From the NCBI RefSeq assembly GCF_030718995.1, contig NZ_CP132204.1, positions 1,178,001 through 1,242,000 of the forward strand: DNA of 64,000 nt. The letters run 5' to 3'. A program made the position numbers and the translations under genes. Origin of the DNA: Arthrobacter oryzae (lineage in GTDB: Bacteria > Actinomycetota > Actinomycetes > Actinomycetales > Micrococcaceae). The notes under the pieces were generated by a model. It had not been told where the DNA came from and did not search any database. It was given only the letters and a program-made list of their open reading frames with translations. This document shows positions 26,862-36,332 of the stretch, piece by piece; within the stretch, counting starts at the first letter, position 1, and every line of letters starts with the position of its first letter.

Positions 26862-26955
26862 TGTGCCTGGCAGGCATGACGTCCACAACGGACGGACTCG
26901 GCCGCCCGAAGCTGTTGTCCACCATCGAGCGACGACGGGATACCCCACGGCACGC

Positions 26956-27558
26956 ATGACACAGCGCCGAAAAACTCACCGCTTCCAGTTGGACGGATCG
27001 GCAACCGAATACCCGGTCCGGTTCAAGGAAGACGTCCTGGCGGCTGAGGAACCCCTGGAAATCCGGATCGGCGGCCGCTCTTTCGCCGTGACCATGAGGA
27101 CCCCCGGAGATGATTTTGACCTGGTGGCCGGGTTCCTGGTCTCAGAGGGCATCATCCGCGGCCAGTCCGAACTCATTTCCCTGCGCTTCTGCGCCGGCGA
27201 AGCCGAGGGCCGGCAGACGTTCAATGTGGTGGAAGCCCAGCTTCGGCCGGATGTCGTCATGCCGGACACGATGCGGCACGTCTACACCTCCAGCTCCTGC
27301 GGCATCTGCGGCACCGACTCCATCGAGGCCGTCCGCAAGACCCTCCATTTCGACCCTGCGCAGGATCAGCTGCGGGTCCCTGTGGACGTTCTCGGCGAAC
27401 TTCCCGGGCGGCTGCGTGCGGCACAGGCCGTATTCGACAAGACCGGCGGCGTCCATGCAGCCGAGCTCGTCCAAAAGGCGGCGCTTGCGGTCACCCGCCC
27501 GCACAAGCTGGCGGTTGAGGGCGACGAAGCGGGAGCAGCAGCCAACAAGATCGGCTAA
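26956..27558 (+). CDS. fdhD: FdhD-like sulfurtransferase with large internal deletion
   Basis: 200 aa against about 270-290 in the family. FdhD passes sulfur to the molybdenum cofactor of formate dehydrogenases. The N-terminal half is normal, with TMRTPGDDFDLVAGFLVSEG and the sulfur-carrying cysteines in SSSCGICGTDSIEAVR. After TGGVHAA the sequence jumps to ELVQKAALAV, which in normal FdhD comes roughly 50 residues later, after the EDVGRH and SGR-S motifs. The last ~25 residues are also shortened. Reading frame is kept. Start chosen at ATG 26956. Probably inactive unless assisted by another FdhD. Confidence 0.85.
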   Translation: MTQRRKTHRFQLDGSATEYPVRFKEDVLAAEEPLEIRIGGRSFAVTMRTPGDDFDLVAGFLVSEGIIRGQSELISLRFCAGEAEGRQTFNVVEAQLRPDVVMPDTMRHVYTSSSCGICGTDSIEAVRKTLHFDPAQDQLRVPVDVLGELPGRLRAAQAVFDKTGGVHAAELVQKAALAVTRPHKLAVEGDEAGAAANKIG

Positions 27559-27596
27559 CACCTCACTGCCCCTTGGCTGGCCCTGCGCCAACCCGA

Positions 27597-27629
27597 ACAC
27601 CCCGCCACGGATCCTCCGCGGCGGGGTGT
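27597..27629 (+). terminator. Hairpin after fdhD
   Basis: ACACCCCGCC pairs with GGCGGGGTGT across a 13-nt loop, 39 nt after the fdhD stop. Confidence 0.7.
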
Positions 27630-27761
27630 CCTGCGTTCCCCCACGATGTGCCGATTGAGGGGGCCAGTGCTGCGTCGGTCTAGGATGAAAGAAGATGTGG
27701 GAGCAGGGCGGCTGGAACCTCCGGGCTCAAGCACCCTGCATGGATAACGACACGAGGCACG

Positions 27762-28562
27762 ATGGCCGCACACAATGACCCGGACAAGGACGCAGACGCA
27801 CAGGCTGGGGGCGTCCAATCGGTGGACCGTGCCCTTCAGATCCTGGAAATCCTCGCCAGGGAGGGCGACGCTGGTGTCAGCGAAATCGCCGAGGAGATGG
27901 GCATCCACAAATCCACCGTGTCCCGGCTGGTGGGATCCCTGGTCGGCCGTGAACTGGTCCGCCAGAACAGCGAACGTGGAAAGTACCAGCTGGGCTTCGG
28001 CATCCTGCGCCTGGCATCATCCATCCCCGGCCGGTTGAGCGTAGTGCATGAGGCCAGGGAAGTCCTGGAGAGCCTCGCAGCAGAGTACAAGGAAACGGTC
28101 AACCTTGCCGTCCTGCGATCGAATTACGCGGTCAACGTGGACCAGGCCATGGGTCCGTCGACGTTGGCCACCTATGACTGGGTGGGCAGCCTGACGCCGC
28201 TGCACGCCACCTCAAGCGGCAAGGTGCTGCTCGCAGCACTGACAGCCGATGAAAGGGACGCGATCCTCAAGCGGATCGGCCTGCCTGCCCGCACTCCGCG
28301 TACCATCACCAGCCGTGCGGTGCTGGAAAAGCAGCTGCTGAACGTCGCCCGCGATGGCTACGCCGTCGTTAACGAAGAATTTGAGATCGGGCTGACCGCG
28401 ATTGCAGTGCCGATCTACAACCACCTGGGCAACGTCATCGCTGCGGTGAGTATTTCCGGCCCGGCCTTCCGGTTCGCGCCGGAGGAACAGCCCGGGCTCA
28501 TTGACGGCCTCCGCGAGGCAGGCCTGACCATCAGCGCCAAAATGGGCTACAGACGCCGGTAG
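27762..28562 (+). CDS. IclR-family transcriptional regulator
   Basis: 266 aa. N-terminal winged helix (VDRALQILEILAREGDAGVSE in pieces: SVDRALQILEILA; EEMGIHKSTVSRLVGSL) and C-terminal IclR effector domain (HATSSGKVLLAALTADE; EFEIGLTAIAVPIYNHLGNV). It precedes the second dimethylglycine locus in the same direction and is a candidate regulator for the GCAACA direct repeats at 28742 and 10806. The effector is unknown. Confidence 0.92.
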   Translation: MAAHNDPDKDADAQAGGVQSVDRALQILEILAREGDAGVSEIAEEMGIHKSTVSRLVGSLVGRELVRQNSERGKYQLGFGILRLASSIPGRLSVVHEAREVLESLAAEYKETVNLAVLRSNYAVNVDQAMGPSTLATYDWVGSLTPLHATSSGKVLLAALTADERDAILKRIGLPARTPRTITSRAVLEKQLLNVARDGYAVVNEEFEIGLTAIAVPIYNHLGNVIAAVSISGPAFRFAPEEQPGLIDGLREAGLTISAKMGYRRR

Positions 28563-28957
28563 GCCCCGCCCCGACGGGCCAGGCCTACCGCTTCCTCCAG
28601 GGACCTGGGAGCACCAAGCAGCCATCCTGCCTGCAGGTCGTCAGTCTCAGCCTCCAAGGAGAGGTCTTCGGCGGTGATTCCGCCAACGAGGCTCCCACCA
28701 TCACAAGCGTCTCCATCGACGCTCCCTTCATCGCTTAACGCGCAACAAATAGCGTTATCCGCAACAGCGTGGTGGATGTCATTTCTGCTGTCAAGGCCCG
28801 CCTCAAGGCGGGAAATAGTCCCGCAATAGAACACGAACTCTTGACAATGCGTGTGAGCCACCGCACGCTGTTGCTTATGGCGATTGCAGTTGTTCAATAC
28901 GGAACGTCGAAACGACGGTCGCACGAACCGAACCGCGACCGAACATGGGGTCATCAC
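28563..28957. other. 395-bp leader region of the second dimethylglycine locus
   Basis: Non-coding as far as I can judge. It holds the GCAACA-N13-GCAACA element (28742-28766), a TTGACA box at about 28840 and CTGTTGCTTA at 28868. The right half is clearly related to the region before the BCCT locus (10.8-11.0 kb), including the ATGCACA-GGCCTGCCC start of the ferredoxin remnant. The part next to the IclR gene (28570-28740) may contain the decayed end of a leftward gene, but no intact frame is convincing. Confidence 0.6.
28742..28766. promoter_or_regulatory. Direct-repeat element GCAACA-N13-GCAACA (second copy)
   Basis: Hexamers start 19 nt apart, the same spacing as at 10806-10830. TAACGC and GCGTTA flank and overlap the first hexamer as an inverted repeat. 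Confidence 0.6.
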
Positions 28958-29104
28958 ATGCACACGGCCTGCCCGTTTCATGCCTCACGGTTCAGCCTGC
29001 GCGAGGGGAGTGTCGACGCACCGTCGGCCAAGCTGCCTGTGCGCTCCCACGAAGTGACCGTCATCGACGGCAACACCGTCGCTAACCAGCGCCGCACCAA
29101 CTAG
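28958..29104 (+). pseudogene. Rieske ferredoxin remnant, N-terminal half deleted
   Basis: 48 codons. After MHTACP, which matches the start of the copy at 11013, the sequence goes directly into the second half of a Rieske domain: CPFHASRFSLREGSVDAP, then KLPVRSHEVTVIDGN. The first ligand motif (CxH) and everything before it are gone, so a [2Fe-2S] cluster cannot form. The junction is at the repeated TGCCC (ACP and CPxH codons), which suggests a microhomology deletion. The stop overlaps the purU ribosome site. Confidence 0.75.
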
Positions 29105-29113
29105 GAGAGAACC

Positions 29114-30109
29114 GTGACCACCACCCTTGACGCCCGCCCGGGCGGCGCCGTTCCGGCCGCACTGGTCGAGGCCACCGCCGCACGTTCCGCACCCGGGAGC
29201 CGCACCGCAGAATTCGTCCTCACGCTGGCCTGCCCCGAACGGCCGGGCATCGTCCGGGCGGTCACCACTTTCCTCGCCGACCGCGGCTTCGACATCGTGG
29301 AGCATCAGCAGTTCGATGACCACATCAGCGGCAAACTGTACCTGCGTACCGCCTTCACGCGCAGCGGATCGGAAGCACGTGACCGGGCCGATCAGGACTT
29401 CACAGGCTCTGATCCCCAAACGCTCAGCCAGCAGACCAATGCGCTCCTTACAGCGGAGTTCGACCCGACGGCCGCCGAATTCGGTATGGATTTTGCCTTC
29501 CATGACGGCCGCCCGCAGCGTCTGCTGGTCATGGTCTCCAAGTTCGGGCACTGCCTCAATGACCTGATCTACCGCTGGCGGGCAGGCAGCTTGGGTGCCG
29601 AGATCGCCGTCGTGGTTTCCAACCACGAGGACCTCCGCCCCATGGCGGAAAACGCCGGGCTGCCGTTCATTCATGTTCCGGTGACCCCCGCAACCAAGCC
29701 GGAAGCCGAGGCGCGGCTGCTGGAACTCGTGGCCGAGTACGACGCGGACCTGGTGGTCCTGGCCCGCTACATGCAGGTGCTGTCCAACGACCTGTGCACC
29801 AACCTCCGCGGCCGCGCCATCAACATCCACCATTCGTTCCTGCCCGGTTTCAAGGGGGCCAAGCCGTACCACCAGGCCTATGACCGCGGTGTGAAACTGA
29901 TCGGTGCCACAGCGCACTACGTGACCCCGGATCTGGATGAGGGACCGATCATCGAGCAGGAGGTCTTCCGCGTGGACCACAGCCTCGATCCGGACGCCCT
30001 CGTCACGGTTGGCCGCGACGCCGAATCGCAGGCCCTGTCCAGGGCTGTCCGGTGGCATTGCCAGCACCGCGTCCTGCTCAACAACACCCGTACCGTCGTA
30101 TTCCGCTAA
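29114..30109 (+). CDS. purU: Formyltetrahydrofolate deformylase (copy 2)
   Basis: 331 aa from GTG 29114 (AGGAGA 7 nt upstream). ACT domain with LTLACPERPGIVRAVTTFLA and GFDIVEHQQFDD, catalytic domain with VSKFGHCLNDLIYRWRAG and NIHHSFLPGFKGAKPYHQA. Compared with copy 1 it has an extra segment between the domains (around DFTGSDPQTLSQQTNALL). It lies 27 bp before the second dimethylglycine oxidase, repeating the purU-dmg order of the first locus. It releases formate and THF from 10-formyl-THF. Confidence 0.95.
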   Translation: MTTTLDARPGGAVPAALVEATAARSAPGSRTAEFVLTLACPERPGIVRAVTTFLADRGFDIVEHQQFDDHISGKLYLRTAFTRSGSEARDRADQDFTGSDPQTLSQQTNALLTAEFDPTAAEFGMDFAFHDGRPQRLLVMVSKFGHCLNDLIYRWRAGSLGAEIAVVVSNHEDLRPMAENAGLPFIHVPVTPATKPEAEARLLELVAEYDADLVVLARYMQVLSNDLCTNLRGRAINIHHSFLPGFKGAKPYHQAYDRGVKLIGATAHYVTPDLDEGPIIEQEVFRVDHSLDPDALVTVGRDAESQALSRAVRWHCQHRVLLNNTRTVVFR

Positions 30110-32644
<2,535 letters not shown>

Positions 32645-32696
32645 TTCGACGGCGGGTCAGGACGGCCACCCGCCGTCCTGGCCCTCTACTGCGCCA

Positions 32697-32741
32697 GAAC
32701 GACGGCGACACACCGGCGAGCCCGGGGTGTCGCCGTCGTTC
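32697..32741. terminator. Bidirectional hairpin between dmg copy 2 and a convergent gene
   Basis: GAACGACGGCGACAC pairs perfectly with GTGTCGCCGTCGTTC (15 bp) around a 15-nt loop, between two convergent genes. Confidence 0.8.
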
Positions 32742-32756
32742 GCGGCTAAAACGGGG

Positions 32757-33044
32757 TCAGCTGGCCGCGTAGGTTTTGGCTTCACGCTGAATAAGCCGCG
32801 TGACTTTTTCGACCCGTTCAGACATATACGAGCCCACCTGGAGCCGGTCGCCGGGCCAGCTGGAGGCCTCCCGGGAGTCCTCGAGTGCCTTGGCCAGGGC
32901 CCGGGATAGGGAGTACACCTTCCACGAATGCTTCAGGTAGTGCAGTGCCCGCCTCTTGTACCCGGGGGCTTCCCGCAGCAGTCCGACGACGGCGCGCGCC
33001 AGGGCCTCGCCCAGCAGTTTCTCCCCGTTTTGAATTCTTTCCAT
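32757..33044 (-). CDS. Hypothetical helical protein (95 aa)
   Basis: Start ATG 33044 with GAAGG 5 nt upstream; an ATG at 33059 is also in frame. Sequence is charged and helical (MERIQNGEKLLGEALARAVV, then SERVEKVTRLIQREAKTYAA), soluble, with no recognised family. Divergent from the amylase gene across a spacer with CTCAAG/CTTGAG repeats. Confidence 0.65.
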   Translation of the reverse strand: MERIQNGEKLLGEALARAVVGLLREAPGYKRRALHYLKHSWKVYSLSRALAKALEDSREASSWPGDRLQVGSYMSERVEKVTRLIQREAKTYAAS

Positions 33045-33123
33045 GCGGACCTTCACCATCCCCGGCGCGCAGACTTTCTACCTGACCTTCCCTTCGAGTG
33101 TGGCTAAAGTGCCTCAGCATCCG

Positions 33124-33151
33124 CTCAAGGATGCTTGAGGATTCGCTCAAG
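33124..33151. promoter_or_regulatory. CTCAAG-CTTGAG-CTCAAG repeats before the amylase gene
   Basis: CTCAAG at 33124, CTTGAG at 33134 and CTCAAG at 33146 form two overlapping dyads. The spacing differs from the HAIR element, so HspR is unlikely. Probable operator of the divergent pair; the binder is unknown. Confidence 0.5.
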
Positions 33152-33206
33152 TCCCGTCCACGGAGCTGACGGAGTATGTTGGGAAACCGACGAAAGGTGG
33201 ATCCCC

Positions 33207-34601
33207 ATGACGGAGCCGGACTGGGTTCAACACGCTATCTGGTGGCAGGTCTATCCGATCGGCTTCGTGGGCGCGGAACAGACTGCTGCAGAGCATTCGG
33301 CCGCCCAGGCGGGGCAGCCCGTGGCGCACCGGCTGGGCCAGCTGGTTCCCTGGCTCGACTACGTGCTGGAACTCGGTGCTTCCGGCATCGCCTTGGGGCC
33401 GGTTTTCGCCTCGGAAACCCACGGCTACGACACCACGGACTACTTCCGGATCGATCCCCGGCTGGGTGATGACGCGGACTTTGACGAGCTCATCGCCCAG
33501 TGCCATGCCCGGGGGCTGAAGGTCCTGCTGGACGGCGTCTTCAACCACGTGGGCCGCAGCTTCGGGCCGTTCCAGGGCGTGCTTACTGGCGGGCCCGGAG
33601 CGCCTGCCGCCTCATGGTTCCGCCTGCAGTGGCCGGACTCCGGGTGGTCGCCCGGGACCGAGCCCGGCTACGACGACTTCGAGGGCCACCACCACCTCGT
33701 GGCGCTCAACCACGGCGATCCCGGGGTGGCCGCCCTGGTCACGGACGTGATGAAGCACTGGCTGGGCCGGGGCGCGGACGGATGGCGGCTGGACGCGGCG
33801 TACGCCGTCCCGCCGTCGTTCTGGGCGCCCGTGCTGGCGGACGTGCGCCGGGACTATCCGGAGTCCTACTTCGTGGGCGAGTACATCCACGGCGACTTCG
33901 CCGCCGAAGTGGAGCGGAGCACCCTGGACTCGGTGACGCAGTACGAGCTGTGGAAAGCGGTCTGGAGCTCACTCAACGATGCCAACTTCTACGAGCTGGC
34001 CTCCGCCCTGGAACGGCACAACGGGTTCCTGGACACCTTCGTGCCGCTCACGTTCGTTGGCAACCACGACGTCACCCGCCTTGCCAGCAAGCTGAAAAAC
34101 CCGGAGCAGCTGGCGCTTGCGCTCACGGTCCTGATGACCGTGGGCGGGACACCGTGCATCTACTACGGCGACGAGCAGGCCTTCCGCGGCATCAAGGAGG
34201 ACCGAGCCGGCGGGGACGACGCCGTCCGTCCGGCTTTCCCCGCATCCCCCGCGGATCTGGCCGGGGACGGCTGGCCCGTCTACCACCTGCACCAAGAACT
34301 GATCGGCCTCCGCCGGCGGCATGCCTGGCTGCACACGGCACGCACCACCGTCCTGACCCTCAGCAACGAGCACCTCGTCTACCAGGTCCGTGGCGACGGC
34401 GGTACAGACGGTAGTACAGGCGACGGTGGTGCGGCCGACGGCGGTGCGCTGACGGTCGCGCTGAACCTCTCCGGCTCGCCGGCGGACCTGCCGCTGCCGT
34501 CCGGGTCCGGCGGGCTGCTGGCCGGGCAGGCCCGGCAGCACCCCGGTCACACCGTCCTCACCGTGCCCGGCTACGGGTGGGCCGTCCTCGGAAACAGCTA
34601 G
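33207..34601 (+). CDS. GH13 alpha-amylase family protein
   Basis: 464 aa from ATG 33207 (AAAGGTGG upstream). Intracellular, no signal peptide. (Beta/alpha)8-barrel motifs: VLLDGVFNHVG (region I), DGWRLDAAY with the nucleophile Asp (II), YFVGEYIHG with the acid/base Glu (III), FVGNHDVTR with the third Asp (IV). A Gly/Asp-rich insert lies in the C-terminal beta domain (around GGTDGSTGDGGAADGG). It likely acts on maltodextrin-type substrates; unrelated to the C1 theme. Confidence 0.88.
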   Translation: MTEPDWVQHAIWWQVYPIGFVGAEQTAAEHSAAQAGQPVAHRLGQLVPWLDYVLELGASGIALGPVFASETHGYDTTDYFRIDPRLGDDADFDELIAQCHARGLKVLLDGVFNHVGRSFGPFQGVLTGGPGAPAASWFRLQWPDSGWSPGTEPGYDDFEGHHHLVALNHGDPGVAALVTDVMKHWLGRGADGWRLDAAYAVPPSFWAPVLADVRRDYPESYFVGEYIHGDFAAEVERSTLDSVTQYELWKAVWSSLNDANFYELASALERHNGFLDTFVPLTFVGNHDVTRLASKLKNPEQLALALTVLMTVGGTPCIYYGDEQAFRGIKEDRAGGDDAVRPAFPASPADLAGDGWPVYHLHQELIGLRRRHAWLHTARTTVLTLSNEHLVYQVRGDGGTDGSTGDGGAADGGALTVALNLSGSPADLPLPSGSGGLLAGQARQHPGHTVLTVPGYGWAVLGNS

Positions 34602-34634
34602 CCCGCCGCGGGCCGGAGCGGGTACAACTAAGTC

Positions 34635-36332
34635 ATGACAACCTCATCCCTGGTGCTCGGCCCCATGATCCGGTACGTGGATGAGACCTCGGCGAGCATC
34701 TGGGTGGAAACCCGGAGTGATTCCCCGGTCACCGTCCGGGCCGGGAACCGGAGCTGGGAAGCCCGAACCTTCGCTGTGCACGGCCACCACTATGCCTTGG
34801 TGGAGGCGGAGGGACTGGAGCCTGGAACGGTGCTGCCCTACACCGTGGAAATCAACGGAACACAGTGCTGGCCCGAGCCCGCCTCCGAGTTCCCGCCGCC
34901 GGTGATTGCCACGTTGAAGCCGGGCAAGCCGCTGCGCCTGGCGTACGGTTCGTGCCGCACAAGTGTCCCCCACGACGAATCCGGCAACCGGTCACACGGC
35001 GTCGACTCGCTCCGCGCCTACGCATTGGCGATGGCTTCGGGCGGCGATCTGCGGTGGCCGGATCTGGTGGCCTTCCTCGGAGACCAGGTGTACGCAGACC
35101 TCACCAGCGAGCAGATGCAGGATTTCATCCGGGCCCGCCGTGACATCGATGCACCGCCGGGCGAGGAACTCAAGGACTATGAGGAGTACGCCCACCTCTA
35201 CTATCTGGCCTGGTCCGATCCGGCGAACAGGTGGCTGCTGTCCACCCTGCCCAGCGCCATGATCTTCGATGACCATGACATCCGCGACGACTGGAACACC
35301 TCACTCAGCTGGAAAAGGGAGATGGAGGCCACCTCCTGGTGGCATGGCCGGATTGTCGCCGGCCTCGCCTCCTACTGGGTCTACCAGCATCTGGGAAACC
35401 TCTCGCCGCAGGAACGTGCCGCAGATCCCGTCTGGAAGCGGATCTCCGGGCACACGGGCGGGGACGAGATCGATCTGAGCGCGGAGCTGGACAGTTTCGC
35501 GGACCGGGCCGACCGGGACCCGGAATCCTACCGTTGGAGCTACTGCCGGGATTATGGGGACACCCGGCTGATCGTGGTGGATTCGCGGGCGGCCCGGGAC
35601 CTGGCGCCGGACCGCCGCGCGTTGGTGGACAAGGCGGAAATGGCCTGGCTGGACGGACGGATGCGCGGCGGATTCCGCCACCTGCTGGTGGCGACGTCGC
35701 TGCCCTTCCTGCTGCCGATGGGCCTGCACTACGTCGAGTCCTGGAACGAGGCCATCTCCCAAGGTGCATGGGGGAAGACCGCCGCCCGTGCCGGTGAGAA
35801 GCTGCGCCAGGCGGTGGACCTTGAACACTGGGGCGCCTTCCAGAACAGCTTCCGGGAAGTGGCGGTGATGGTCACCGACGTTGCCGACGGCAAACGGGGC
35901 CCGGCACCGGACACCATCGCCTTTCTTTCCGGAGACGTCCATTATTCCTACGTTTCAGAGGTGGAGCGCTCCTCGGGCAGCCGGATCATCCAGGCCGTCT
36001 GCTCACCCATCCGCAACCCGCTGCCCCGGCTCATGAGGTCCTTCGCCGCCATCATGTCCTACGGCCTGGCCACGCCGGTCGGCGCCCTGGTGGCCCGCTC
36101 GGCAAAGGTCCCCGACCCGCCGTTCCGCTGGTCCGGCGTCAAAGGGCCCTGGTTCGACAACAACCTGGCCAGCCTGGAGGTCACCCCGGAAGGGCTGGAC
36201 CTGTGGTGGCAGACCGGCGTGGTGGACGGCGGGGACCACCTTCATCCCAGGCTCGAACGCGTGGCTTCCGTTACTGTGGCATCCCGGAGTCCGCAGGAGC
36301 GTGCGGCACGAAGCGGACGAACATCGCCTTGA
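34635..36332 (+). CDS. PhoD-like metallophosphatase
   Basis: 565 aa. An N-terminal fibronectin-like domain (~1-90) precedes the PhoD-type phosphoesterase with LAYGSCRTSVPHDESG, FLGDQVYADLTSE, MIFDDHDIRDDWN and FLSGDVHYSYVSE, the metal-binding motifs of the family. No Tat signal is present, so it is probably cytoplasmic. Its last 62 nt overlap the 3' end of the convergent formate dehydrogenase gene. Confidence 0.85.
   Translation: MTTSSLVLGPMIRYVDETSASIWVETRSDSPVTVRAGNRSWEARTFAVHGHHYALVEAEGLEPGTVLPYTVEINGTQCWPEPASEFPPPVIATLKPGKPLRLAYGSCRTSVPHDESGNRSHGVDSLRAYALAMASGGDLRWPDLVAFLGDQVYADLTSEQMQDFIRARRDIDAPPGEELKDYEEYAHLYYLAWSDPANRWLLSTLPSAMIFDDHDIRDDWNTSLSWKREMEATSWWHGRIVAGLASYWVYQHLGNLSPQERAADPVWKRISGHTGGDEIDLSAELDSFADRADRDPESYRWSYCRDYGDTRLIVVDSRAARDLAPDRRALVDKAEMAWLDGRMRGGFRHLLVATSLPFLLPMGLHYVESWNEAISQGAWGKTAARAGEKLRQAVDLEHWGAFQNSFREVAVMVTDVADGKRGPAPDTIAFLSGDVHYSYVSEVERSSGSRIIQAVCSPIRNPLPRLMRSFAAIMSYGLATPVGALVARSAKVPDPPFRWSGVKGPWFDNNLASLEVTPEGLDLWWQTGVVDGGDHLHPRLERVASVTVASRSPQERAARSGRTSP

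Noticed and set aside
28547..28981. 144-codon leftward ORF between the IclR gene and the ferredoxin remnant
   Set aside because: Only the last ~60 codons look protein-like; the rest overlaps the promoter elements of the second dimethylglycine locus and has poor codon use. At most it is a decayed gene end.
33124..33151. HAIR element in front of the amylase gene
   Set aside because: The CTTGAG and CTCAAG arms are only 6 nt apart, not the 9 nt between these hexamers in HAIR, and the neighbouring genes are not heat-shock genes.
33303..33312. GCCCAGGCGG, the complement of the CCGCCTGGGC segment of the ZTP riboswitch, at the start of the amylase gene
   Set aside because: It lies inside coding sequence, the other required ZTP elements are absent nearby, and the gene it would control is not folate-related.
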